From a virus: a stretch of 64,000 bases of DNA. Shown in pieces: positions 46,549-53,554 of the stretch (position 1 is its first letter; each line of letters starts with the position of its first letter). Both the position numbers and the translations under genes were made by a program. The DNA lies in IMG/VR virus record IMGVR_UViG_3300027899_000001, positions 186,001-250,000 of that record. One strand, 5' to 3'. The notes under the pieces were generated by a model, which did no database searches, was not told where the DNA came from, and saw nothing but the letters and a program-made list of their open reading frames with translations.

Positions 46549-49047
46549 ATGATAATAGAAGTAATAGAAGGAAGCATATATAGATCAGCGTCTAAGACGC
46601 CTCCAATAGTATTGTTTATTCCTGCGCCAATTGCTTTAGCAGCAACAAATATTGGGCTTCATCAATTTGATGCCAATTGGGTATTTGATTCATCTATAGA
46701 AGGATATTATCTTGATGTTGCTGATAATAGTACATTTTCTTCTTTTGTATATAATAATTTAAATGTAGGAGACGTAAGTACTTATACTGTACTTGGTTTA
46801 AATTCTTCAACTAATTATTATTATAGACTTCGTGCTTATGTTGGTTTTATAAGTAGTCCTAATTCTAATATTATAGATACATCAACACTTACATTAGCTG
46901 CTCCTGTTGCAACTGCAGCTACAGATGTATCAACAAATTCATTTGTATCTAATTGGAATGATGTTTCAGAAGCTAATGGTTATTATCTTTATGTTTCTGA
47001 TAATAGTACATTTAGCTCATATGTTACAGGTTTTAATGGATTAAACGTAGCAAATGTATCAACATATTTAGTAACTGGAATTAGTGCTAATACAACTTAT
47101 TATTATCGTTTAAAAGCTTATGATAATGCTAGAACCAGTGATTATTCAAATATAATAAATACTAGTACAAATATAATGATGTACACGGCGTGTGCTACTT
47201 ATTCTCCATATTTTGTTTCAGTATCATCTTCTAGTGGATTCTTAAGTGTAGGCGCTTTAAATTCTAGTGTTGGAACAATAGGTAATTATGTAATAGAATG
47301 GAGATTAAATTCAAGTACGGGTTCTACAGTATTTGTTTCTGGATACGGAGTTGATCCTTCAATTCAATCACAACATCCTGTTGTAAATGAAGTAGTATTT
47401 GCAGGAACTCTTTATCCTATAATAAAATATACATATATAAATTCAGTAAAATATACTCTTGATTTTACTCCAGGCGCACGTTATAGTCCTGATTTTATAA
47501 ATTGCTTAAATCCAGTAGTAATTACTCCTATAGATTGCTGTACAGCTTTAGGAGTTGATCCAATATATCCTTATTATCTTTCATATAATAATGCTGCAGA
47601 TTTTGGTGTAAATAAATCTAGAAGTCTTAAATATGATATATGTCCTAGCGTAGCATACTTAGCTTGGGAATTTGATGCTTTTACAGTTCCAGAACAAATA
47701 AGATTCTATTATTGTACATCAACAAACTTTACTGGTATTTTATTAGATAATTTTATTCATGGCGCATTTCCTTTAACAACTAATTTATATCCTGCGAATT
47801 ATCCTGATGGAAGTGCAAGAACATATCAGAGACAATATAGAGGTGTTTATGGAATAAAATATATTACAGATCTTACAGATGTATCTCATAACACTGGTGA
47901 TTATGTAAGAATAGACATTACTGGTAGCGTATATGATCCAAGTAATAATAATACAAACTGGGATCTAAAAGTAAAATCGTTATATTCTATTGATCCTAGT
48001 TTTTATGATAGCAGTATTTCTAAAATTGCTTCTATAGATCCTTCATTATATTATTATGCAGATCCCGCATGTAGATATGATGTAAGTTATAATACATTAG
48101 AAATTTCACCATCATTCTCTAAAACTTCTCCAGCATCGCCGTTTATATGGAAATATATGGATGTATACACATATGTATTAAATCAAACAGGAAATAGTTT
48201 CATTAATCCTATAAATGATTCACTTAGATGGCAAAATATTACTAATTCAGCTTGGTTGTGGTATGGTGCTGGTGTAACTACAAATATGAATTTAAGTTCT
48301 GGACAAACAATAACAGCAACAAAAGATTCAAGCTATATGACATTTACATTTACAGATATAGCTGATTATAATAAATTTGCTTCTAATATCGCATCTATAA
48401 AAGCAGAACCAAATTACACTATTTGGCAAGGATTATCAAATACAAATGTACGATATTATGCATATTATCAAGTTCAATGTCCTAGTGCAGCAAGTGTAGG
48501 AGATAATTTACAAGATTATGCATTTCAGTTTCATTTATCAGCTGATATTTCATATAATGTTATTAATAAAACTATAGGTTTTCAATTTGTATCTCTTGTT
48601 AATAATATAACAGATTCTTCATGTGATAATTCATACGAACAAGCAGTATCAAGTATCAGTTCTATAAATAATATGAAAATTACGCCATGGCTTCCTATAA
48701 CAACACACGTAAGAAAAGTCGATCCTGTAACTGCTTTATGGTATAATACTACACTTACACATGAGATGACTAGAGAATCATTTACAGAATTTGATATACC
48801 AGGACCAATGACAAACAATTTAGTAGATTTAGCTGCTTTAGGATTTGTTTGGAATCCTATAGGATGGTCAAATTTCACAAATAAATGGACATTATTTAGA
48901 AACTGGGATAGAGTTAATTTTACTGGTAATGCATCTACTCATGATTATAGAATGAAACACTGGAATTTACAAAGAAAAATGTTCTTAAGAACTGATGTTA
49001 GCGCAGATACTGCATGGGAAGTTGTATATGATACGAGCATTGCATAA
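46549..49047 (+). CDS. Baseplate/tail protein with two fibronectin type III domains (832 aa)
   Basis: Residues about 25-112 and 113-205 form two FN3 domains, both with the pattern ...W...S...GYYL-V-DNSTFSS...-V-STY-V-GL...-T-YYYRL-AY. FN3 domains are common in phage tail and baseplate proteins and may bind surface carbohydrate weakly. The C-terminal 600 residues are of unknown fold, rich in Tyr and Asp-x-Ser motifs, with scattered cysteines (DCCTALG near residue 325). Its stop overlaps the start of the next gene by one base (ATAATGA). Together with the 1202-aa protein it probably forms the outer baseplate. Confidence 0.7.
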   Translation: MIIEVIEGSIYRSASKTPPIVLFIPAPIALAATNIGLHQFDANWVFDSSIEGYYLDVADNSTFSSFVYNNLNVGDVSTYTVLGLNSSTNYYYRLRAYVGFISSPNSNIIDTSTLTLAAPVATAATDVSTNSFVSNWNDVSEANGYYLYVSDNSTFSSYVTGFNGLNVANVSTYLVTGISANTTYYYRLKAYDNARTSDYSNIINTSTNIMMYTACATYSPYFVSVSSSSGFLSVGALNSSVGTIGNYVIEWRLNSSTGSTVFVSGYGVDPSIQSQHPVVNEVVFAGTLYPIIKYTYINSVKYTLDFTPGARYSPDFINCLNPVVITPIDCCTALGVDPIYPYYLSYNNAADFGVNKSRSLKYDICPSVAYLAWEFDAFTVPEQIRFYYCTSTNFTGILLDNFIHGAFPLTTNLYPANYPDGSARTYQRQYRGVYGIKYITDLTDVSHNTGDYVRIDITGSVYDPSNNNTNWDLKVKSLYSIDPSFYDSSISKIASIDPSLYYYADPACRYDVSYNTLEISPSFSKTSPASPFIWKYMDVYTYVLNQTGNSFINPINDSLRWQNITNSAWLWYGAGVTTNMNLSSGQTITATKDSSYMTFTFTDIADYNKFASNIASIKAEPNYTIWQGLSNTNVRYYAYYQVQCPSAASVGDNLQDYAFQFHLSADISYNVINKTIGFQFVSLVNNITDSSCDNSYEQAVSSISSINNMKITPWLPITTHVRKVDPVTALWYNTTLTHEMTRESFTEFDIPGPMTNNLVDLAALGFVWNPIGWSNFTNKWTLFRNWDRVNFTGNASTHDYRMKHWNLQRKMFLRTDVSADTAWEVVYDTSIA

Positions 49048-49436
49048 TGAAAACAAACAAATTAATACAAATTAATTCAGAATCCCTCGACAAATCTAGT
49101 GTATTTGTCGAGGTAAATTCTTTTAGATGGAGATCTTCATATCAATTATCTTTAGAAGAATTGTTAAAAGGAACTTCTGGAAATTATGATATATCTCAAG
49201 ATATTGATAATACTACTTTAATAATAGATGAAAATACGTTAAAGGTTAAAGTAAATCCTGTACATTTTAGTGCACCGAGTGTCTTCGCTGAGAAATTTAT
49301 TGATCAAAATATATCATATTATTCGCCGCCTAAAGATTCATCCACGTTATCGGGGATGCACATGATGACTGACAGCAACTATTTATATATATGGGTAGGA
49401 AATAGATGGAAGAGAACTCCGCTTTCAGAATGGTAA
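49047..49436 (+). CDS. Small structural protein closing the wedge region (129 aa)
   Basis: A 129-residue protein. Its last 26 residues (HMMTDSNYLYIWVGNRWKR and following) look like a short beta-hairpin decoration or attachment motif repeated at the ends of various phage appendage proteins. The upstream part holds SLEELLKGTSGNYDISQD. The start overlaps the preceding stop by one base and the stop abuts the convergent minus-strand cassette (49434-49436 next to 49437-49439) with no spacer and no hairpin terminator. Baseplate accessory protein by context. Confidence 0.6.
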   Translation: MKTNKLIQINSESLDKSSVFVEVNSFRWRSSYQLSLEELLKGTSGNYDISQDIDNTTLIIDENTLKVKVNPVHFSAPSVFAEKFIDQNISYYSPPKDSSTLSGMHMMTDSNYLYIWVGNRWKRTPLSEW

Positions 49437-50060
49437 TTAAATATATTTATGAAGAGTTGCAGATCTGTTATCAATTATCTTTGAGCCCTGAATTAAAATT
49501 TTATTATCATTAATATATTCACGAATATATTTATCTGACATACCAGTGTCAAAGCATATAAAATCCCCCCATATTTCTTGAGGCATATATTCTAAAGACG
49601 TCAATTCTTTATTATGAGATATATTAAAATTATCTTTTATTATTCTTGGACAATTTTTTAAAGATAATAGCTTATTTTCAAAAAGCATTATAGATAATCC
49701 TATTTCTTTTGGTATACCTTCTAATGACGTAAGTTGATTTTTTCCAATATACAAATTAAAATCTACTTTTTTTGGAAATCCTTTAAAATTTTTTAATCCG
49801 CTTTCATACATTGATATTGTGCCGTGAATCTCATTAAATTTAATAAATTCAGGAAATTCTCCATTTGGTAAAGGTATGGCATGAAAATTTATACCTCTTG
49901 CATTAATAGTAAAATCATCATTTATAGTAGGCTCATATACATTTTTCTCATATTTTTCTAGCCATTCTTTAATTAACTTGCGAGATCCTATACCCATATC
50001 TCTTATAGGATCAGAATCTTCTCTAAATTTCTCATTTATGTGTTCTCTTACTATTTTCAT
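49437..50060 (-). CDS. Tagged leucine-rich-repeat-like protein (207 aa)
   Basis: The N-terminus contains INEKFREDSDPIRDMGIG (residues 8-25) behind MKIVREH. After a helical link, residues about 85-185 form irregular LRR-type repeats: KNQLTSLEGIPKEI, ENKLLSLKNCPRII and HNKELTSLEYMPQEI, i.e. N-x-L-xSL-x-x-x-P. Such repeats bind proteins. It is the last of five overlapping minus-strand genes and overlaps the preceding gene by four bases (ATGA). The LRR type differs from that of the giant adhesin, so it is not a fragment of it. Proposed cargo with a protein target; the target is unknown. Confidence 0.7.
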   Translation of the reverse strand: MKIVREHINEKFREDSDPIRDMGIGSRKLIKEWLEKYEKNVYEPTINDDFTINARGINFHAIPLPNGEFPEFIKFNEIHGTISMYESGLKNFKGFPKKVDFNLYIGKNQLTSLEGIPKEIGLSIMLFENKLLSLKNCPRIIKDNFNISHNKELTSLEYMPQEIWGDFICFDTGMSDKYIREYINDNKILIQGSKIIDNRSATLHKYI

Positions 50061-50386
50061 TGTATTAAATATCTTTCATTCATATCTACACGATAAACAA
50101 CATAACTATTATCATAAAAATTTACCCTTTCACCGCCATTATAACTTTCAAAACTATCTATAATACAAGAACGTTTTTTACCTCCAATAAATACACCTGT
50201 TATTTTTTTACCTTTTAAAGAATTTAAAAAATCCAACCACGAAGATAACCAAAAATTATTACCGCTTACATAATATTTAGAACGTTCTTCTTCAAAATTA
50301 ATACCTCCTATTCCCAGATCATGTATAGGATCTGATTCTTCTTTGAATAATTCATTTATATGTTCTCTTACTATCACTAATTCCAA
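50057..50386 (-). CDS. Tagged small protein of unknown function (109 aa)
   Basis: MELVIVREHINELFKEESDP and following is the tag with two extra residues before it, so the start codon may have shifted. The body (about residues 30-109) is beta-rich: KKITGVFIGGKKRSCIIDSF, then ERVNFYDNSYVVYRVDM, which resembles a small beta-barrel; no family recognised. It overlaps its upstream neighbour by ten bases and its downstream neighbour by four. INE gives a possible cleavage site after residue 12. Confidence 0.65.
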   Translation of the reverse strand: MELVIVREHINELFKEESDPIHDLGIGGINFEEERSKYYVSGNNFWLSSWLDFLNSLKGKKITGVFIGGKKRSCIIDSFESYNGGERVNFYDNSYVVYRVDMNERYLIQ

Positions 50387-51183
50387 TTTATTTTTATAGT
50401 ATATTTAAATCTACGATATCCATTTGGATAACTTTTTATAAATTCTTTAGAATGTTCTATACTTTTTATTGAATTAAAAACATTTAAATATTCAGTTTTT
50501 GGTGCGAACGCCCAACGAGATGAAAAGAGGCCAGAAGATATTTTATAACGTTGTTCTGATAAATACTCCATCATTCCAGATTCTTTTAACCAATAATCTA
50601 CATTATTTTTAAACGCAACATTATATGGAGGATATTCCACAGCAATTTGAAGATTACTTCCATCTATCTCATATTTATATAAATTTATAAAATGGTGGTC
50701 TGTCATTAAATCTGTAAACTTCTGCAGTGAATCTTCAATAGCTTTTCGTATTCCTATTCCTAAATCATATACTGGGTCAGATTCTTCTGAGAATTTTTCA
50801 TTTAGATTGCGATTCCATGTCTTATACCCCATTTTTTCTAATTTATTGAAAAGTTTTGTTATTACAAATGATGTAGTTTGGTCAAATCCTTTCATAGAAG
50901 GTATTTTAATATATTTACTAACATATTTACATAAATCTTCATATTTATCGTTATCTAAATGGTCTTGTGCTGTAAATTCTTTAAAAGACTTTGTATATAT
51001 TTTTAGAATATTATCTGGAATTTTATTAGTTTTATAAATAATAGGAATTACTTTTAATAAAAAATCTGCAGCGCCTTCTAACGTATCAAACGATCTTTCT
51101 ACATAAATACCAATTCCTAAATCACGAATAGGATCTGATTCTTCTATAAATTTCTCATTTATATGTTCTCTTACTATTTTCAT
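50377..51183 (-). CDS. Tagged two-module protein of unknown function (268 aa)
   Basis: Two tags are present: INEKFIEESDPIRDLGIG (residues 8-25) and LNEKFSEESDPVYDLGIG (about 127-144). Module 1 belongs to the IPDDI-type family (FLLKVIPIIYKTNKIPDNIL, then KYVSKYIKI, KLEKMGYK), also seen at 33974 (modules 1 and 3) and 51180. Module 2 is a different domain of about 120 residues. The layout looks like two neighbouring tagged genes fused in frame, or a precursor cut at the internal LNE. Four-base overlap with the upstream gene. Confidence 0.7.
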   Translation of the reverse strand: MKIVREHINEKFIEESDPIRDLGIGIYVERSFDTLEGAADFLLKVIPIIYKTNKIPDNILKIYTKSFKEFTAQDHLDNDKYEDLCKYVSKYIKIPSMKGFDQTTSFVITKLFNKLEKMGYKTWNRNLNEKFSEESDPVYDLGIGIRKAIEDSLQKFTDLMTDHHFINLYKYEIDGSNLQIAVEYPPYNVAFKNNVDYWLKESGMMEYLSEQRYKISSGLFSSRWAFAPKTEYLNVFNSIKSIEHSKEFIKSYPNGYRRFKYTIKINWN

Positions 51184-51524
51184 CTTTCAAATCCCATCTT
51201 TTTAAATCTCTCCATTAATAGCTCTGGCCAATAATATACTCTACATGCCTGCTCTCCTGTAGAAATTCCTTCAAACGAAATATATTCTGTTAAAAATTTT
51301 TGTATAATTAAAAAATATGTATGATTTATAGCTCCACCATATCTTAAAATATCATCAGGAATTTTTGATGTTTTTAAAAGTTGCGGAATAATAGTTATTA
51401 AATAATCTAAAAATTTGTCTACATTTACAAAATCTCGATGCGCATATAATCCAATATTCATATCTCTTATGGGATCCGATTCTTCTTTGAATGCTTCATA
51501 TATATGTTCTCTAACTAATTTCAT
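51180..51524 (-). CDS. Tagged protein of the IPDDI-type family (114 aa)
   Basis: The tag IYEAFKEESDPIRDMNIG is at residues 8-25. The body has the same pattern as modules in the neighbouring gene and at 33974: HRDFVNVDKFLDYLITIIPQ, LLKTSKIPDDILRYG, FLTEYISFEG and FKKMGFER. This single-module form defines the family as about 90 residues after the tag. Mostly helical, no catalytic motif evident. Its ATG overlaps the stop of the repaired frame of the upstream gene (ATGA), and its own stop overlaps the next ATG by four bases. Confidence 0.7.
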   Translation of the reverse strand: MKLVREHIYEAFKEESDPIRDMNIGLYAHRDFVNVDKFLDYLITIIPQLLKTSKIPDDILRYGGAINHTYFLIIQKFLTEYISFEGISTGEQACRVYYWPELLMERFKKMGFER

Positions 51525-51990
51525 GCCGAATGTTCTCCCATTATGATAGTAAAATATTCAATTACACTGGGTTTTATTTTAAAAATTACTTCTGAACAAT
51601 TAAATTCAGTAGGAGGTGCACTAGACGAATTTGATTTAATATCTACCTCGTCTTCCATAAAATACAAAATGCCAGCATGTTTTAAAAGATTTTTAGAATA
51701 CTCAATTTTATTTAAAGGTTTTCCATCAAGAGTTTTAAATAAATTAGAATATGTAAGAACTCTTAATTGTTCGTTGGCTAAATCTATAATTAAACCTCTT
51801 ATATTTTTTTATCACTTATATGCCAATTATTATTCATAGTAGATAGATATTCAAATTTGAAAGTGGTATCATATTTTATTATATCTTCAGGAGATTTTTC
51901 TATATTTTTTACAATGCCAATGCCTAAATCATGAACAGGATCTGATTCTTCTCTGAATTTCTCGTTAATATGTTCTCGTACTATTTTCAT
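51521..51990 (-). pseudogene. Tagged gene split by a frameshift in an A7 run (156 codons if repaired)
   Basis: The tag frame starts at 51990 (MKIVREHINEKFREESDPVH and following) and stops at 51799 after WHISDKKI. In the -1 frame there is no stop from 51808 down to 51521, and the sequence (RGLIIDLANEQLRVLTYSNL and following, ending IIMGEHSA) is a plausible protein. The frames meet at a T7 run on the plus strand (51804-51810, A7 in the mRNA); A8 would restore one 156-residue protein. The restored stop (51523-51521) overlaps the next ATG by four bases, like the other cassette genes. It may be a mutation, an assembly error, or a programmed slip on the A-run. Confidence 0.75.
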
Positions 51991-51991
51991 A

Positions 51992-52002
51992 TAGTTTATA
52001 TA
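51992..52002 (-). promoter_or_regulatory. TATATAAACTA, partial match to the late element
   Basis: On the minus strand TATATAAACTA ends one base before the ATG at 51990. It keeps the TATATAAA core but not the rest of the 13-mer. Possible promoter of the five-gene tagged cassette; weak. Confidence 0.25.
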
Positions 52003-52144
52003 TTTAGATTTTTATAAACCCTAATGATAAAGAAAATTTAACAAAATTTTAACACCAAAATTAAAAACTATGTTTCTATTAATGAATATATAATTATGAA
52101 TTTGATCTGACGACAAATTTAAATTAAACTAAAATAACTATCTT

Positions 52145-52150
52145 AGGAGG
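52145..52150 (+). promoter_or_regulatory. Strong Shine-Dalgarno site (AGGAGG) for the small heat-shock gene
   Basis: AGGAGG lies eight bases upstream of the ATG at 52159, an ideal distance, and fixes the start. It is the only full AGGAGG I saw before a gene here; most neighbours have only A/T-rich leaders. Confidence 0.8.
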
Positions 52151-52158
52151 TTAAAACT

Positions 52159-52596
52159 ATGACAAACTTAGTAAAATTTTTAGACCACAACGAAATGGAA
52201 CCTTGGGACGTACTATTTCGTGATTTTTTTAATAGAGATTCTTTCTTTATGCCTGCATTAAATTCTACAATCAAATATCCAGTAGATATTCATGAAGATG
52301 ATAAATCTTTAAACATTGAAATTGCGTGTGCAGGAATAGATAAAAAAGATATTCAAATTGAAGAACAAGATGGAATTCTTCGTGTATCTTATGAAAAACA
52401 AGAAGAAGAAAATAATGAAGGAAAACATTACATTCAGAGATCAATTGCGAAAAGATCTTTTAATCATGGATGGAAAATTTCTGATAAATTTGATCCTAAA
52501 CAAATTGAAGCTTCTATGGATAAAGGAATTTTAAAAATTTCAATTCCACGATCAGAAGAAAAACAAATAATCAAAAACACAATTAAAATTAAGTAA
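52159..52596 (+). CDS. hsp20: Small heat-shock protein, Hsp20/alpha-crystallin family (145 aa)
   Basis: The full 145 residues match a small heat-shock protein. An N-terminal MEPWDVLFRDFFNRDSFFMP precedes the alpha-crystallin domain (about residues 38-130), with PVDIHEDDKSLNIEIACAGI, KKDIQIEEQDGILRVSYEKQ and a C-terminal ASMDKGILKISIP. The C-terminal I-x-I-type motif is present as IKI. These are ATP-independent holdases, and Hsp20 genes are known in several T4-type phages. It is transcribed alone, divergently from the tagged cassette, with a strong Shine-Dalgarno site and its own terminator, and is probably expressed separately from virion genes. Alternative role: virion assembly chaperone. 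Confidence 0.93.
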   Translation: MTNLVKFLDHNEMEPWDVLFRDFFNRDSFFMPALNSTIKYPVDIHEDDKSLNIEIACAGIDKKDIQIEEQDGILRVSYEKQEEENNEGKHYIQRSIAKRSFNHGWKISDKFDPKQIEASMDKGILKISIPRSEEKQIIKNTIKIK

Positions 52597-52623
52597 AAAA
52601 ACAATCAAACGTCAGATCATATA

Positions 52624-52647
52624 AAAGGGAGCAAAATAGCTCCCTTT
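52624..52647 (+). terminator. Rho-independent terminator
   Basis: AAAGGGAGC and GCTCCCTTT form a 9-bp stem with loop AAAATA, followed by GCTTTTTG. It is the strongest of the three plus-strand hairpins and lies 27 bases after the heat-shock stop codon. Confidence 0.85.
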
Positions 52648-52692
52648 GCTTTTTGCGCATTATATGGTAGTTAACTAGGTAATCAGTATGAA

Positions 52693-52705
52693 TATATAAA
52701 ATAAA
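52693..52705 (+). promoter_or_regulatory. TATATAAAATAAA element directly abutting a start codon
   Basis: Exact 13-bp match ending one base before the ATG at 52706. If it is a -10-type promoter, the transcript would begin inside the coding sequence, so either the start is wrong or the element also acts in translation. Confidence 0.4.
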
Positions 52706-53554
52706 ATGAATCATCAAAAAATTTATGAAGCTATAATAACTAAAGCAAAACTAGAAAATAGAAAAAAACTTATAAAAAATAATTTAAATTATATATATTA
52801 TGAAAATCATCATATAATTCCTCGATGCTTAGACGGAACAAATGATGAATATAATTTAGTTTTATTAACTGCTAAAGAACACTATATATGTCATAAATTA
52901 TTAACTTATATTTATAAAGGAAACAGAAAAATTGCGTGTGCATTTTATCGAATGGCCTTTAATAAAAAAGAAAAATACAAAATTTCATCAAGAGACTATG
53001 CATATGCAAGAGAACTAATTAGTAATACTCCTGTATCAGAAGAAACAAGAAAAAAAATAAGTAAAAAAAGCAAAGAACATAAAACATTTTTAGGAAAAAA
53101 ACATACAGAAGAATCTAAGAAAAAAATAGGATTAGCACAAAAAAATAAAATTGTTTCAGCGAAAACTAAACAAAAACAAAGAGAAGCTAATTTAGGAGAA
53201 AAAAATCCGATGTATAAAAAATGCAGTCATTTTAAAGGAACCCATTTATCTGAAGAAAAAAAGAACCACTTAAGGAATTTATATTTAGGAAAAACCCTTG
53301 AAGAATTATATGGAAAAGAACGTGCAAAAGAAATAAAACAAAAAAATAGTAAAAATAATAAAGGAAAAAATTTAGGAAAAATAAAATCAAAACAAGAGCG
53401 AAAAATTATATCAGATTCTGTTAAAGAATATTATAAGTCTTCTAAAGCTAAAATAAAAACTAGTGAAACTACAAAATTAGCAATGCAAAGACCAGAGGTT
53501 AAAGAGAAACAAAAATTAGCATGGATAAAACGAAAAGAAAACAAACAATTATAA
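52706..53554 (+). CDS. HNH homing endonuclease with NUMOD3 repeats (282 aa)
   Basis: H35-H36-I-I-P-R with N50 and H59/H63 (EYNLVLLTAKEHYICHKLL) form the HNH nuclease core. From about residue 110, NUMOD3-type repeats (SEETRKKISKKSKEHKTFLG, KKHTEESKKKIGLAQ) and a long Lys-rich C-terminus provide DNA binding. Free-standing HNH enzymes of this kind are common between phage genes. It lies between the heat-shock gene and the hub region, and its last six bases overlap the convergent 1150-aa gene. The repeats resemble those of the GIY-YIG enzyme at 39582, although the nuclease domains differ. Confidence 0.9.
   Translation: MNHQKIYEAIITKAKLENRKKLIKNNLNYIYYENHHIIPRCLDGTNDEYNLVLLTAKEHYICHKLLTYIYKGNRKIACAFYRMAFNKKEKYKISSRDYAYARELISNTPVSEETRKKISKKSKEHKTFLGKKHTEESKKKIGLAQKNKIVSAKTKQKQREANLGEKNPMYKKCSHFKGTHLSEEKKNHLRNLYLGKTLEELYGKERAKEIKQKNSKNNKGKNLGKIKSKQERKIISDSVKEYYKSSKAKIKTSETTKLAMQRPEVKEKQKLAWIKRKENKQL

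Noticed and set aside
51543-51839. Plus-strand open frame of 98 codons in the tagged cassette
   Set aside because: It is antisense to the downstream half of the frameshifted tagged gene, whose -1 frame fits the operon overlaps better.
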